Source of the DNA: Sphingomonas sp. Mn802worker
GTDB taxonomy: Bacteria > Pseudomonadota > Alphaproteobacteria > Sphingomonadales > Sphingomonadaceae
Length of the DNA stretch: 64,000 nucleotides
Direction: 5' to 3'
Assembly (NCBI RefSeq): GCF_000382485.1
Contig: NZ_AORY01000001.1
Location: 186,001 to 250,000, forward strand
Below the pieces are notes generated by a model. The model worked only from the letters and a program-made list of their open reading frames with translations. It did no database searches and had not been told where the DNA came from. This document shows positions 48,949 through 57,857 of this stretch, piece after piece (the first letter of the stretch is position 1; the number at the start of each line of letters is the position of its first letter). Both the position numbers and the translations under genes were made by a program.

Positions 48949-49210
48949 TCGTTGCTTGAAGGATGACCGGTCGTAGCCACCTGTTGGTTTAAGTTGATCT
49001 CGTAGCACCGGTGCGACGCGTCGGTGCTGCGTCTCGCCATGTCAGGCCCGTTAAAGGCTGTGCTACACCGCGCATCCCAGCATCGATGATCCCGGTCGCG
49101 TGCTCCCGCGCGCACGCGTACTCGCGCAGGCTCGTGATCCTTGTGACCCTCCAGCGGCTTGGCGGCAGCGACGCGACGGCCTAGAGCCCATAAGCAAAGG
49201 AGCCGTTCGC
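48949..49210. other. Intergenic stretch with an inverted repeat
   Basis: 262 bases without a gene. GTAGCACCG (49002-49010) and CGGTGCTGC (49022-49030) form a 9-bp stem with one T-G pair around a loop that itself contains the palindrome GACGCGTC, so it may end the SEL1-SPOR transcript. At 49101-49116 there is a 16-base match to the sequence at 40378-40393 beside the gyrA Z-type tract, and 15 bases here (49107-49121) alternate pyrimidine-purine. Confidence 0.45.
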
Positions 49211-50443
49211 ATGACCGCCACCCTCGCCACCCGCACCGACTGGAGCGCGCTCGGCGCCGAGCAACTCGCCGACACGATCGCGCTGCGCCGCGCGATCCAC
49301 GCCGAGCCCGAGGTCGGGCTCCACTGCCCGCGAACGACCGAGAAGGCGAAGGCCGCGCTCGCCGGACTGCCGCTCGAGATACACGACAGCACCTCAACCA
49401 CCGGCTTCGTCGCGATCCTGCGCGGCGGGCGTGCCGGCGGCGCAGGCTCGAACGGCCGCACGGTGCTGCTGCGTGGCGACATGGACGCATTGCCGATGAC
49501 CGAGGAAACGGGCCTCCCGTTCGCCTCGACCATTCCCGGTGCGATGCACGCCTGCGGACACGACGCGCATACCGCGATGCTGGCCGGTGCGGCCAAGGCG
49601 TTGTGCGCCCGCCGCGACGAACTGTCGGGCACGATTGTGTTCATGTTCCAACCCGGCGAAGAGGGACATCACGGCGCGCGCTGGATGATCGAGGACGGAT
49701 TGCTCGACGTTGCGCGGCCCGAGGCGGCGTTCGCGCTCCACATCTCACCCAACGCACCCGCCGGCGTGTTCGTCAGCCGCGAAGGCGCGTTGCTCGCCTC
49801 GACCGACACCGTGCTCGCGACGATCAAGGGGCGTGGCGGCCACGCCGCGATGCCGCACGAGTGCGTCGATCCGATCCCCGTCGCCTGCGCGATCGTCACC
49901 GCGCTTCAGATGCACGTCGCCCGCCGCGTGCCAGTCGCCGATCCCGCGGTGCTGACGATCACGCAGATCCATGCCGGCTCATCGCACAACATCATTCCGT
50001 CGGAGGTAAAGCTGATGGGGACGCTGCGCACGCTATCGCCCGCGACGCGTGAGGCGATGCGCGCTGCCTTCCGCCAGATCTGCGAAAGCGTTGCGGCGGC
50101 GCACGATTGCACCGCCGAGGTGAACATCGACGAGGGGTATCCGGTCACGATGAACGATCCCCGTGCGGCCGGGCTGATGCGCAGTCTCGCGACCGAGATC
50201 AGCGGCGACGACGGCTGGTCTGTCATGCCCGCGCCGATGATGGGGGGAGAGGACTTCTCCTACGTGCTGCGCGAGGTGCCCGGCGCGATGGCTTTCATCG
50301 GCGTGGCGCCCGAGGGGACCGATCCGCGCACCAACCCGCCGCTCCACAACACCCGCATGACGATCGACGAGTCGGTCATGGCCAAGGGGATCGCGATGCA
50401 TTGCGCGATCGCCGAGCGATTCTTGGAGAACGGCCTCGACTGA
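49211..50443 (+). CDS. M20-family amidohydrolase (hippurate hydrolase-like)
   Basis: A 410-residue di-metal hydrolase of the peptidase M20D group, which removes acyl groups from N-acyl amino acids. Blocks are RRAIHAEPEVGLHCPRTTEK, RGDMDALPMTEETGLPFAST, MHACGHDAHTAML (metal ligands Cys and His), MFQPGEEGHHGARWMIEDG (catalytic Glu), ALHISPNAPAG and MMGGEDFSYVLREVPGAM. ATG at 49211 has an AAGGAG site; no signal peptide, so cytoplasmic. Heme oxygenase starts 13 bases after its stop, suggesting shared transcription, though no functional link is apparent. Confidence 0.92.
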   Translation: MTATLATRTDWSALGAEQLADTIALRRAIHAEPEVGLHCPRTTEKAKAALAGLPLEIHDSTSTTGFVAILRGGRAGGAGSNGRTVLLRGDMDALPMTEETGLPFASTIPGAMHACGHDAHTAMLAGAAKALCARRDELSGTIVFMFQPGEEGHHGARWMIEDGLLDVARPEAAFALHISPNAPAGVFVSREGALLASTDTVLATIKGRGGHAAMPHECVDPIPVACAIVTALQMHVARRVPVADPAVLTITQIHAGSSHNIIPSEVKLMGTLRTLSPATREAMRAAFRQICESVAAAHDCTAEVNIDEGYPVTMNDPRAAGLMRSLATEISGDDGWSVMPAPMMGGEDFSYVLREVPGAMAFIGVAPEGTDPRTNPPLHNTRMTIDESVMAKGIAMHCAIAERFLENGLD

Positions 50444-50456
50444 CAGCACCTCCGCG

Positions 50457-50987
50457 GTGGCGCGGCTTCGCGCCGCCACCCGCGCCTCGCATGACACGGT
50501 CGATGCAGCCTTCGGCAGCTTCGACCTGTCGAGCCGCGCCGACTATCGCCGCTTTCTCCTCGCCCATGCCCGCGCACTGCCAGCAGTCGAGCAGGCGCTG
50601 GCAGCGCTCGATTTCGCGCGCGGGCTCTTGCCGCGTACGCCGCTGCTGGAACTTGATCTCGCCGACCTGGACGAGCGGATGCCGGCGCCACTGGCGTTCG
50701 CTTGTGCGAATGAGGCTGCGCGATGGGGGGCGCTCTACGTAGTCGAAGGTTCGCGATTGGGTGGCGTCATGCTGGCACGCTCGGTTGGCGCCGAACTGCC
50801 GCACCGCTACCTTTCTGCCGCGCACGGACCGGGGCAGTGGCGCGCGATCCGCGGCGCGGTCGACGCCGCCGGCCGCGATGCCTCGCCCGAATGGTATGAC
50901 GCGTTGCTCAGCGGAGCGGCGGTAACCTTCGACCTCTACGCACAGGCTGCGGGTGTAATCGAACCAGCATTTGCGCAGGCTAAGTGA
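50457..50987 (+). CDS. Heme oxygenase for bilin synthesis (BphO/HmuO-like)
   Basis: A 176-residue heme oxygenase that would convert heme to biliverdin, the chromophore of the bacteriophytochrome encoded next door. The sequence has RAATRASHDTVDAAFGSFDL, with the heme-ligand His in R-x-x-T-x-x-x-H, and GALYVVEGSRLGGVMLARSV, the distal-helix E-G-S-x-L-G-G signature. Start is GTG at 50457. It follows the M20 gene closely and ends 4 bases before the stop of bphP on the opposite strand, so here the two phytochrome genes are convergent rather than in one operon. Confidence 0.88.
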   Translation: MARLRAATRASHDTVDAAFGSFDLSSRADYRRFLLAHARALPAVEQALAALDFARGLLPRTPLLELDLADLDERMPAPLAFACANEAARWGALYVVEGSRLGGVMLARSVGAELPHRYLSAAHGPGQWRAIRGAVDAAGRDASPEWYDALLSGAAVTFDLYAQAAGVIEPAFAQAK

Positions 50988-50991
50988 GGCG

Positions 50992-53148
50992 TCAGTCCTC
51001 TTCGATCGGGGCGGTCAGCACCGCACGCAGCCCCGGCTGGTTGTCCTGATACTCGACCTCGCCGCCGATCCTCTGCACGACCGCGCTCATCATCCGGCTA
51101 CCGAACCCGACATTGTCGCCCTTCTTGCCGCGTCCTTGATCGGCGACGATCAGCCGCAGCTTGTTGCGGTGCTGCTCCAGCGCGATCTCGATCGGTCCGG
51201 GCCTGTCGGCGGAATAGGCGTATTTCGTCGCGTTGGTGATCAATTCCGCCGCGATCAGTCCGACGTTCACCGCGCGGTCGGTCGGGATCAACACCGGGGC
51301 GAGCTCGGCCGACAGCCGGTTCCCCCAGTCGCGCCCCAGCGACGTACGCATGTCGTCGAGCAGCTCGGTCAGGTAGCGTGACAGGTCGATCGTGGCGATC
51401 TGGTCGTCGCGGTACAGTCGCCGGTGGACCAGCGCGACCGCCGACAGCCGCGAGCGCGCCTCCTGCAACTGGTCCGCCACCTCGCCCGGACCGGCGGCGC
51501 GCGCCTGCAGCATGAGGAAAGATGCGACGAGTTGCAGGCTGTTCTGCACCCGGTGATCGACCTCGCGCATCAGCAGGTCCTTCTGCGCAAGGGCCGCGTC
51601 CTTGTCCGCATTTGCCCGGCTCAAGTCGGCGTTGACGCGCCGCAGCTCACCCAGCAGCCCCGCCTCGCGCAGCATGCGACGCAGCCGCTGGCCTGCATCG
51701 ATCTGCTCCAGCGTCCAGCGCCGCGCCCGCCCGCTGACCGTCTGCGTCCACGTCTCGAAAGACGAACGCGGCGTCAACACGGCATTCGGGTCGTGCGCAA
51801 CCGCCTTGTGCGGATTACCCGCCCACTCGACTTCCTCGACCTCCTCGGCACGCAGCCATAGCAACGTCAGCCGCTCCTGCGGCAAGCTGATCGCCAGCAC
51901 GCCCGCAAACGGCGACATCGCCGCCGCACCGTCCCATTCGACACCGAGTTCGCGCGTCGCGAACACGCCGGCATCGTCACGCCGCCTCAGCCACGTAGCA
52001 AGCTTGCGCAGCTTGTCATCGGTTGGACAGAAGCCGGTCGTCTCGACCTGGTCGCCCACCATCGCAAATCCGTCTGCGCCCATCATCCGGCGCAGGTCCT
52101 CACGTCGGCGCGCGATTACGCGATCGAGCGGCTCGTCGCCGAACAGCGCCGGCAACAGCGTGTCCTCCTCGGTCCTAAGCGCCAGCCGCTCACGGTAGCT
52201 TTCGGCTTCCTCCTTGGCGGTGATCTGACGCGACAGACCGCCGGCCAGCGCCGCTGCCACCGTGCGCACGTCGCGCGACAATCGCCTGGGCGCGTGATGG
52301 TGGCAGGCGATCAACCCCCACAGGATGCCGTCCTTCACGATCGAGATCGATGCCGAGGCGCCGACGCCCATGTTGTGCAGATATTGCAGGTGGATCGGCG
52401 ACACGCTGCGGATCGCGACATCGCTCAAGTCGACACCCGCGAACGCGGCGGGCCGGATCGGCTGCGGATGGTAGTCGATCGTCGGGATGACGCGCGTGCG
52501 ATTACGTACGTAGAGCGCGCGCGCCTGCCGCGGGATGTCGCTGGCGGGGAAATGGTGGTTGAGGAACGTGTCGAGCGCCGGATCGCGGTCCTCGGCCACG
52601 ACATAGCCCGCTTCATCGTCGAGAAAGCGGTACACCATGACGCGATCGAACCCCGTCAGGGTGCGGAACGCGACCGCCGCCCGCTCGCACAATGCCTTGA
52701 GGGTCGAGGTGCGCTCGAAGCCACTCGCGGTCGCATCGAGCCAGCCGAGCGTCTCTGCCGCCCCGCGCGGATCGTCATCGACCGGTTCCAGCTCGGCCAG
52801 CAGGTACGCGCCCGATCGATGAAAGGCGACATCATGCCCCTGCACGATGCCACCGATGACGGTACCGCCCGGCCCCGCAGCCGCGCGCGCCAGCACCGCC
52901 GCGACATCAATCCCAAGCACGTCCGACAGATCACGCCCGAGCCAATCTGCCGAAAGCACGCCTTCGATGTCGCCGGCACCGGCGACGATCGTCAGCGTCG
53001 TCGGCTCGGCGATTAGCAGCAATCCGTGCGGCTGCACCGCGCCGGGCACGTGGATCGGCTCGCGATCGCACGTGGTCAGGTCAAGCTGGGCTGCCGCACC
53101 CACCTCTCTCGCCGCCAAACCTTCGCCCGCCAAACGCCACTCCTGCAC
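50992..53148 (-). CDS. Bacteriophytochrome photosensor histidine kinase
   Basis: Red/far-red photoreceptor kinase of 718 residues. The N-terminal PAS holds the biliverdin-attaching Cys27 in LDLTTCDREPIHVPGAVQPH. The GAF domain has FDRVMVYRFLDDEAGYVVAE, FPASDIPRQARALY and SPIHLQYLHNMGVGASASIS. PHY follows, with the tongue signature LTPRSSFETWTQTVSG. The kinase is of the HWE/HisKA_2 type: MREVDHRVQNSLQLVASFLM with His532, and an ATPase N-box ELITNATKYAYS (Asn639) and DQGRGKK. No response regulator is beside it. The ATG at 53148 gives a typical short N-terminal extension. Heme oxygenase ends 4 bases away, convergent. Confidence 0.95.
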   Translation of the reverse strand: MQEWRLAGEGLAAREVGAAAQLDLTTCDREPIHVPGAVQPHGLLLIAEPTTLTIVAGAGDIEGVLSADWLGRDLSDVLGIDVAAVLARAAAGPGGTVIGGIVQGHDVAFHRSGAYLLAELEPVDDDPRGAAETLGWLDATASGFERTSTLKALCERAAVAFRTLTGFDRVMVYRFLDDEAGYVVAEDRDPALDTFLNHHFPASDIPRQARALYVRNRTRVIPTIDYHPQPIRPAAFAGVDLSDVAIRSVSPIHLQYLHNMGVGASASISIVKDGILWGLIACHHHAPRRLSRDVRTVAAALAGGLSRQITAKEEAESYRERLALRTEEDTLLPALFGDEPLDRVIARRREDLRRMMGADGFAMVGDQVETTGFCPTDDKLRKLATWLRRRDDAGVFATRELGVEWDGAAAMSPFAGVLAISLPQERLTLLWLRAEEVEEVEWAGNPHKAVAHDPNAVLTPRSSFETWTQTVSGRARRWTLEQIDAGQRLRRMLREAGLLGELRRVNADLSRANADKDAALAQKDLLMREVDHRVQNSLQLVASFLMLQARAAGPGEVADQLQEARSRLSAVALVHRRLYRDDQIATIDLSRYLTELLDDMRTSLGRDWGNRLSAELAPVLIPTDRAVNVGLIAAELITNATKYAYSADRPGPIEIALEQHRNKLRLIVADQGRGKKGDNVGFGSRMMSAVVQRIGGEVEYQDNQPGLRAVLTAPIEED

Positions 53149-53378
53149 ACGTATGTTCTTGCCCTAGAACACAATGCGTACCGCCTGCTAGTGGGTGAGC
53201 AGCATCGCTGCCCTGTTCCGGGTCAGATCGGCCGCATCGTCCACAATACGCCGCTAAAGAAGGAGTAGCCACGATGGCCATAAGTTCCACGTGACCGTCA
53301 CGCGACAACCCAACATAACTTTTGTTGTGCAGTCCTTCCTCGCAGCCTAGTCTTCCCAATCGAAAGGAGAGGATGAAT
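53149..53378. promoter_or_regulatory. Divergent regulatory gap of bphP and the racemase gene
   Basis: 230 bases between divergent genes. CAACA-TAACTTT-TGTTG (53311-53327) is a 5+7+5 inverted repeat in the AT-richest part and may be an operator or promoter region. A seven-codon frame MAISST (53274-53294) sits behind AAGGAG, but nothing else supports it as a gene. Confidence 0.35.
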
Positions 53379-54497
53379 ATGGGACGACCGCCACTCGACG
53401 GCATCCGGGTGATCGAGTTTGCCGGGATCGGACCTGGACCGTTCGCGGGAATGATGCTTGCAGATCACGGCGCAGAGGTGATCCGTATCGATCGGCCGAA
53501 CACCGGCGGCTTTACGGTGGAAGCCAAGGACCCGCTGCTGCGCAGCCGCACTTCCATCTCGCTCGATCTCAAGGATCCGAATGCGATCGCGGCAGTTCGC
53601 CGGATCGTCCGCACCGCCGATGCACTGATCGAGGGGTTTCGTCCCGGCGTAATGGAGCGGCTCGGGCTCGGACCCGACACGCTGATCGGCGACAATCCGC
53701 GCCTCGTCTACGGTCGCATGACGGGTTGGGGACAGACCGGCCCGCGTGCGAACGAGCCCGGACACGACATCAACTATATCGCGTTGTCGGGCGTGCTCCA
53801 TGCGCTAGGCCGCGCGGGTGAGAAGCCGACGCCGCCGATCAACCTGGCCGGCGATTTCGGCGGCGGTGCGATGTTCCTCGCCTTTGGGATGCTTGCAGCG
53901 CTCCTCCACGCGCAGCGCACCGGCGACGGTCAGGTCGTCGACGCCGCGATGACCGAGGGATCGTCGCTGCTGATGACGATGATGTGGGGCTTTCGCGCCA
54001 TGGGGCGCTGGAACGACGAACGCGGCACCAACCTGCTCGACACCGCAGCCCATTTCTACGACAGCTATGAAACGCGCGATGGCAAGTACGTCTCGCTCGG
54101 CGCGATCGAGCCGCAGTTTTATGCCGAGTTTCGCCGTGTTCTCGGGCTCGAAGACGCGCGATGGGACCAGCAGATGAACCCAAGCGCCTGGCCCGAACTG
54201 AAGCAGGAGCTCACCGCGATGTTTCGCACCCGAACGCGCGCCGAGTGGGTCGCGTTGTTCGATGGCCACGACATCTGCTTCGCACCCGTGCTCGTCTTCG
54301 ACGAGGCCCGCGCCGATCTGCACAATGTCGCGCGCGCCGCTTTCGTGGAGGCAGGCGGCGTTCCGCAACCCGCGCCCGCGCCGCGATATTCGCTCAGCGA
54401 CACCGTTCCTCCACGCATGGCGGATCGCCGCGACGACGCTGCGGCACTTCGCGACCTCGGCTTCGACGCAGCCGAGATCGCTTCACTAGGTCACTGA
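53379..54497 (+). CDS. Alpha-methylacyl-CoA racemase / CaiB-BaiF family CoA enzyme
   Basis: A 372-residue family III CoA-transferase-fold enzyme. [20 protein letters not shown] and [18 protein letters not shown] are the N-terminal CoA-binding region; [20 protein letters not shown] contains the Asp that acts as a catalytic base/nucleophile across the family. The overall likeness is to AMACR (racemase) rather than CoA transferase: GIGPGPF and [17 protein letters not shown] are racemase-like. It would epimerise 2-methyl-branched acyl-CoAs in lipid or sterol breakdown. I prefer ATG at 53379, spaced properly from AAAGGAGAGG; 53373 is the alternative. Its end overlaps the convergent MFS gene by 7 bases. 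Confidence 0.87.
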   Translation: MGRPPLDGIRVIEFAGIGPGPFAGMMLADHGAEVIRIDRPNTGGFTVEAKDPLLRSRTSISLDLKDPNAIAAVRRIVRTADALIEGFRPGVMERLGLGPDTLIGDNPRLVYGRMTGWGQTGPRANEPGHDINYIALSGVLHALGRAGEKPTPPINLAGDFGGGAMFLAFGMLAALLHAQRTGDGQVVDAAMTEGSSLLMTMMWGFRAMGRWNDERGTNLLDTAAHFYDSYETRDGKYVSLGAIEPQFYAEFRRVLGLEDARWDQQMNPSAWPELKQELTAMFRTRTRAEWVALFDGHDICFAPVLVFDEARADLHNVARAAFVEAGGVPQPAPAPRYSLSDTVPPRMADRRDDAAALRDLGFDAAEIASLGH

Positions 54498-55780
54498 ACC
54501 GCAGCGACTGGCTTGCGCGCGAACATGCCGTAGGCGGCGATCACGAGATAGCAGAGCGCCGGCAGCACCAGCGCGAACTGCAGGCTGCCGCTCGTGTCGG
54601 CGAGCTGCCCGGTAAGATACGGCACAATCGCGCCGCCGACGATCGCGGTCGCGATCACGCCCGATCCTTCCGCCGCGCGCTTGCCGAGTCCCTCACTCGC
54701 CAGGCTGAAGATCGTCGGGAACATGATCGAATTGACCAGCCCGATCGCCAGCAACGACCAGCCCGCGATTGCACCATGCGCGTTGGCGGAGATCAGGATC
54801 AGCGTGATCGCGCCCGCTGCGACCGCCGCAAGCACCTTGCCCGGCGACACCTTGGTCAGCACCCACGCGCCGATGAAGCGGCCGATGAGTGCCCCGCCCC
54901 AGTAGAACGGCACGTGATCGCCCGCGACCTTGTCGGCAACGCCCCAGACACTCGGCTCCATCAGGTAATTGACGATCAGCGAACCGATGGACACCTCGGC
55001 GCCGACATAAAGGAAGATGCACGCCACGCCCCAGGCGAACCGCGGGCGCTTGAGCAAAGTCAGCGCGTGGAAGATGCTCCCCGCTTCCTCCTGCTCCTCG
55101 TTCAGCCGGTTGCGGCGCGTCCACACGACGGCGGCGATGACCAGCAACGCGACCGCGAGGCCCAGATAGGTGTGGACGATCGCGCGCGAGCTTTCGGCGC
55201 GGTAGGCGTCGAGCGCCGCGCCGCTCAGCGTCGACGCGCTCTGGTTGGCAAGCCCGCCCAGGATCAGCGCCGATCCCGCAAGCGGAAAGAGCGTGGTGCC
55301 GAGCGAGTTGAACCCTTGTGCGAAGGTCAGCCGGCTTGACGCGCTCTGCGGCTTGCCCAGCAGCGAGATCAGCGGATTGGCAACCACCTGCACGATGGTG
55401 ATGCCCGCGCCCAGCACGAACAGCGCGACCAGAAACAGCCCGAACGCCGCATTGGCGGATGCCGGAATGAACAACAGGCACCCCGCCGTCATCGTCACCA
55501 GCCCGATCGAGGCAGTGCGCATGTAGCCGAACCGCCGCACGATCCCTGCGGCCGGCAGCGAGAACAGCGCGTAGGCGAAGAAGAACGCGGTCTGAACCAG
55601 CATCGCCGACGCATGGGTCAGCGTGAACAGCTCCTTCAGCTTCGGGATGATAATGTCGTTTAGGCTGGTGATGCCGCCGAAGATGAAGAACAATGCGAAG
55701 ACGAAGATGCGCAGGTCTGGTGCGTCGTACCCGTGGCTCGCGTCCCCGCTTGCCGCCGGTGCGGAATTCATTGCCTGCAT
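54491..55780 (-). CDS. MFS sugar transporter of the FucP/GluP type
   Basis: A 429-residue twelve-helix carrier. [60 protein letters not shown] and [20 protein letters not shown] followed by [12 protein letters not shown] are the FucP-family (fucose/glucose/galactose:H+ symport) signatures, including the N-P-x-I-x-x-L-G and Q-x-F-N-S-L-G-T blocks. It could import a hexose for the glucokinase/Entner-Doudoroff route at the start of the window, but that is inference. ATG at 55780; the frame is open further upstream. A GGGGAG lies 12 bases ahead. Confidence 0.9.
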   Translation of the reverse strand: MQAMNSAPAASGDASHGYDAPDLRIFVFALFFIFGGITSLNDIIIPKLKELFTLTHASAMLVQTAFFFAYALFSLPAAGIVRRFGYMRTASIGLVTMTAGCLLFIPASANAAFGLFLVALFVLGAGITIVQVVANPLISLLGKPQSASSRLTFAQGFNSLGTTLFPLAGSALILGGLANQSASTLSGAALDAYRAESSRAIVHTYLGLAVALLVIAAVVWTRRNRLNEEQEEAGSIFHALTLLKRPRFAWGVACIFLYVGAEVSIGSLIVNYLMEPSVWGVADKVAGDHVPFYWGGALIGRFIGAWVLTKVSPGKVLAAVAAGAITLILISANAHGAIAGWSLLAIGLVNSIMFPTIFSLASEGLGKRAAEGSGVIATAIVGGAIVPYLTGQLADTSGSLQFALVLPALCYLVIAAYGMFARKPVAAVQ

Positions 55781-55878
55781 GCGCCCGTCACTCCCCTCGC
55801 CGATCGCGCCCCTGACGCGTCGCCCATCTCTTCTCAACAAAGCGGTTGTCCGTACGCGACTTGCGCTATGACACCCTG

Positions 55879-56415
55879 ATGACGCGTCTAACCGTGAACA
55901 ACGAACCGGTCGAGTATCTGATGGTCGCGGATACGCCGCTGCTCTGGGCGCTTCGCGACGGCTCCAATCTCACCGGCGCCAAATACGGCTGCGGCACTGG
56001 CAACTGCGGCGCGTGCACCGTCGATATCGACGGGCGTGCCGTGCGCTCGTGTCAGCAGCGGCTTGCGCGCTGCGAGGGTGCGTTCGTCACCACGATCGAG
56101 GGCTTGTCGCGCGAACGCGACCACCCGGTCCAGCTCGCCTTGCTGGCCGAGAACGTGACGCAATGCGGCTTCTGCATCCCCGGCATCGTCATGGCGGCCG
56201 CCGCGCTGCTCAAGCGGAATGCGTTGCCGAGCGAAGATGCGATCAGGGCGACGATCACCAACATATGCCCGTGCGGCATCTACCCGAGGCTGGTGGCGGC
56301 GATCCAGCGCGCGGGGCGTGCGATGCACGGCGACGAGTTGATCCCCGCGGGCGCGCGTCCCGGCATCGACCCAGCCGATGCGGCACAAGCGGTTCCGGCG
56401 CTCAGTCCTCGATGA
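55879..56415 (+). CDS. [2Fe-2S] subunit of a molybdenum hydroxylase (IorA/XdhA-type), orphan
   Basis: A 178-residue electron-transfer subunit of the xanthine oxidase family. The plant-type cluster motif is GAKYGCGTGNCGACTVDIDG with a further Cys in AVRSCQQR; the second cluster uses VTQCGFCIPGIVMAAAALLK and ITNICPCGIYPRLVAAIQ, where family members usually have C-R-C-G-T-Y. Such proteins pass electrons from a large Mo-cofactor subunit, but no large subunit or FAD subunit lies beside it, so it is either an orphan or works with a partner elsewhere. ATG at 55879. It overlaps the convergent MHS transporter by 14 bases. Confidence 0.88.
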   Translation: MTRLTVNNEPVEYLMVADTPLLWALRDGSNLTGAKYGCGTGNCGACTVDIDGRAVRSCQQRLARCEGAFVTTIEGLSRERDHPVQLALLAENVTQCGFCIPGIVMAAAALLKRNALPSEDAIRATITNICPCGIYPRLVAAIQRAGRAMHGDELIPAGARPGIDPADAAQAVPALSPR

Positions 56416-57682
56416 TGCGGCTCGTCGTGCGCGTATCGGGCATTCTGAGGTAGGTGACCAGCGAGACCGCGATCATCGCGGTCAGATACCAGTAAAAGCC
56501 CTGCTCCCATCCCGCCTGCTTGAACTTTAGCGCGATTGCCTCCGCCGTCCCGCCGAACAGCGCGTTCGCGACTGCATAGGGGAAGGCGACACCGAGTGCG
56601 CGGATGTGCGCGGGGAACAGCTCGGCCTTCACCACCGCGTTGATCGAGGTGTAGCCGGTCACGATCACCAGCGCGAACAGCACGATCGCGCACGCCGCGG
56701 CGGGGCTGCTGGTGTGCTCCAGCGCCCAGAATATCGGCCAGGTGAACACCACGCCCAAGATGCCGAATGCGACCATCAACGGCTTGCGCCCGACCCGGTC
56801 TGACAACGCTCCAGCGAGCGGTTGCAGGCACATGAAGACGAACAGCGTCCCCGCGCTGATCCAGGTCGCGGTCTGGCGTGAAAAGCCGGCCGAGTTGGCG
56901 AGGAACTTCTGCATGTAGATCGAGTAAGCGTAGAAGGCGAGCGTCCCACCCGCGGTCAGCAGCAGCACGGTCGTGAACTCACGCGGATGCTGCCGCAGCA
57001 GCGCGAGCAGTCCCGATCGGCCGGCATCCGCCGCCTTCGCCTTCTCGAAGCTTTCGGTCTCCGCAAGCTTTCGGCGCAGCCAGAACACGCCCAGTGCCAG
57101 GACGCCGCCGACCGCGAACGGGATGCGCCAGCCCCACGACTCCAGCGCCGCCTCGCTCATCACCGCCTGCAACAGCAGCAATACGCATAACGCGGTCAGC
57201 TGGCCTGCGATCAACGTGACATATTGGAAGCTGGAGAAGAACCCGCGACGCTCCCGTCCCGCCATCTCCGACAGATAGGTCGCGCTCGCGCCATATTCGC
57301 CGCCGACCGACAATCCCTGCATCAACCGCGCGACCGTCAGGATCGCGGGTGCGAGCCACCCGATCGCGGCATAGGTGGGCGTCACCGCGATCAACAGCGA
57401 ACCCGCGCACATCAGCGTGACCGACAATGTCAGTCCCGCCTTGCGCCCGCGCCGGTCGGCGTAGACCCCCATCACCCAGCCGCCGACCGGCCGCATCACG
57501 AAGCCGACCGCGAAGATGATCGCGGCGCTCAGCAACTGCGTGGTCTGATCGGCCTCCGGAAAGAATTGCGGCGCAAAATAGAACGTGAACGACGAATACG
57601 CGTACCAGTCGTACCATTCGACCAGATTGCCGGCCGACCCGCCCATGATCGAGCGTAGCCGCTGAGAACGGTGGTCGCTCAT
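56402..57682 (-). CDS. MFS metabolite:H+ symporter (MHS family)
   Basis: A 426-residue carrier with about twelve helices. GGSAGNLVEWYDWYAYSSFT is the MHS-family first-helix motif (G-N-x-x-E-W-Y-D), VGFVMRPVGGWVMGVYADRR with R-P-x-G and G-x-x-x-D-R-x-G-R-K the loop 2-3 motif, and ARLMQGLSVGGEYGASATYL the fourth helix. Such transporters bring in dicarboxylates, alpha-ketoglutarate, shikimate or aromatic acids. It lies 175 bases downstream of another MHS-like carrier on the same strand. ATG at 57682. Confidence 0.9.
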   Translation of the reverse strand: MSDHRSQRLRSIMGGSAGNLVEWYDWYAYSSFTFYFAPQFFPEADQTTQLLSAAIIFAVGFVMRPVGGWVMGVYADRRGRKAGLTLSVTLMCAGSLLIAVTPTYAAIGWLAPAILTVARLMQGLSVGGEYGASATYLSEMAGRERRGFFSSFQYVTLIAGQLTALCVLLLLQAVMSEAALESWGWRIPFAVGGVLALGVFWLRRKLAETESFEKAKAADAGRSGLLALLRQHPREFTTVLLLTAGGTLAFYAYSIYMQKFLANSAGFSRQTATWISAGTLFVFMCLQPLAGALSDRVGRKPLMVAFGILGVVFTWPIFWALEHTSSPAAACAIVLFALVIVTGYTSINAVVKAELFPAHIRALGVAFPYAVANALFGGTAEAIALKFKQAGWEQGFYWYLTAMIAVSLVTYLRMPDTRTTSRIIED

Positions 57683-57810
57683 GCGGCCGACCAACGCCGG
57701 AGCAGGCTATCTGCTTCGTCGATCTTACCCGTAACATTTGCCGCTATGACGTGTCGCAAGCATCATCCCCCGCCGCTGACAGAGCCTACGATGCCATTCC
57801 ACGACGTTTC

Positions 57811-57846
57811 GCGCCAGCAGCGTACCATACCGTACGTTGCTGGCGC
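57811..57846 (-). terminator. 15-bp hairpin between the two MHS-type transporter genes
   Basis: GCGCCAGCAGCGTAC (57811-57825) and GTACGTTGCTGGCGC (57832-57846) pair along all 15 positions with one G-T, closing a 6-nt loop CATACC. It starts 11 bases beyond the stop of the upstream transporter gene on the minus strand. No T-run follows, yet it is the longest perfect stem seen in the window and probably ends or processes that transcript. Confidence 0.6.
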
Positions 57847-57857
57847 CGGACACGGCC

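Noticed and set aside
53274..53294. Six-residue frame MAISST behind AAGGAG
   Set aside because: Too short to judge; could be a leader peptide, but there is no attenuator logic or codon bias to support it.
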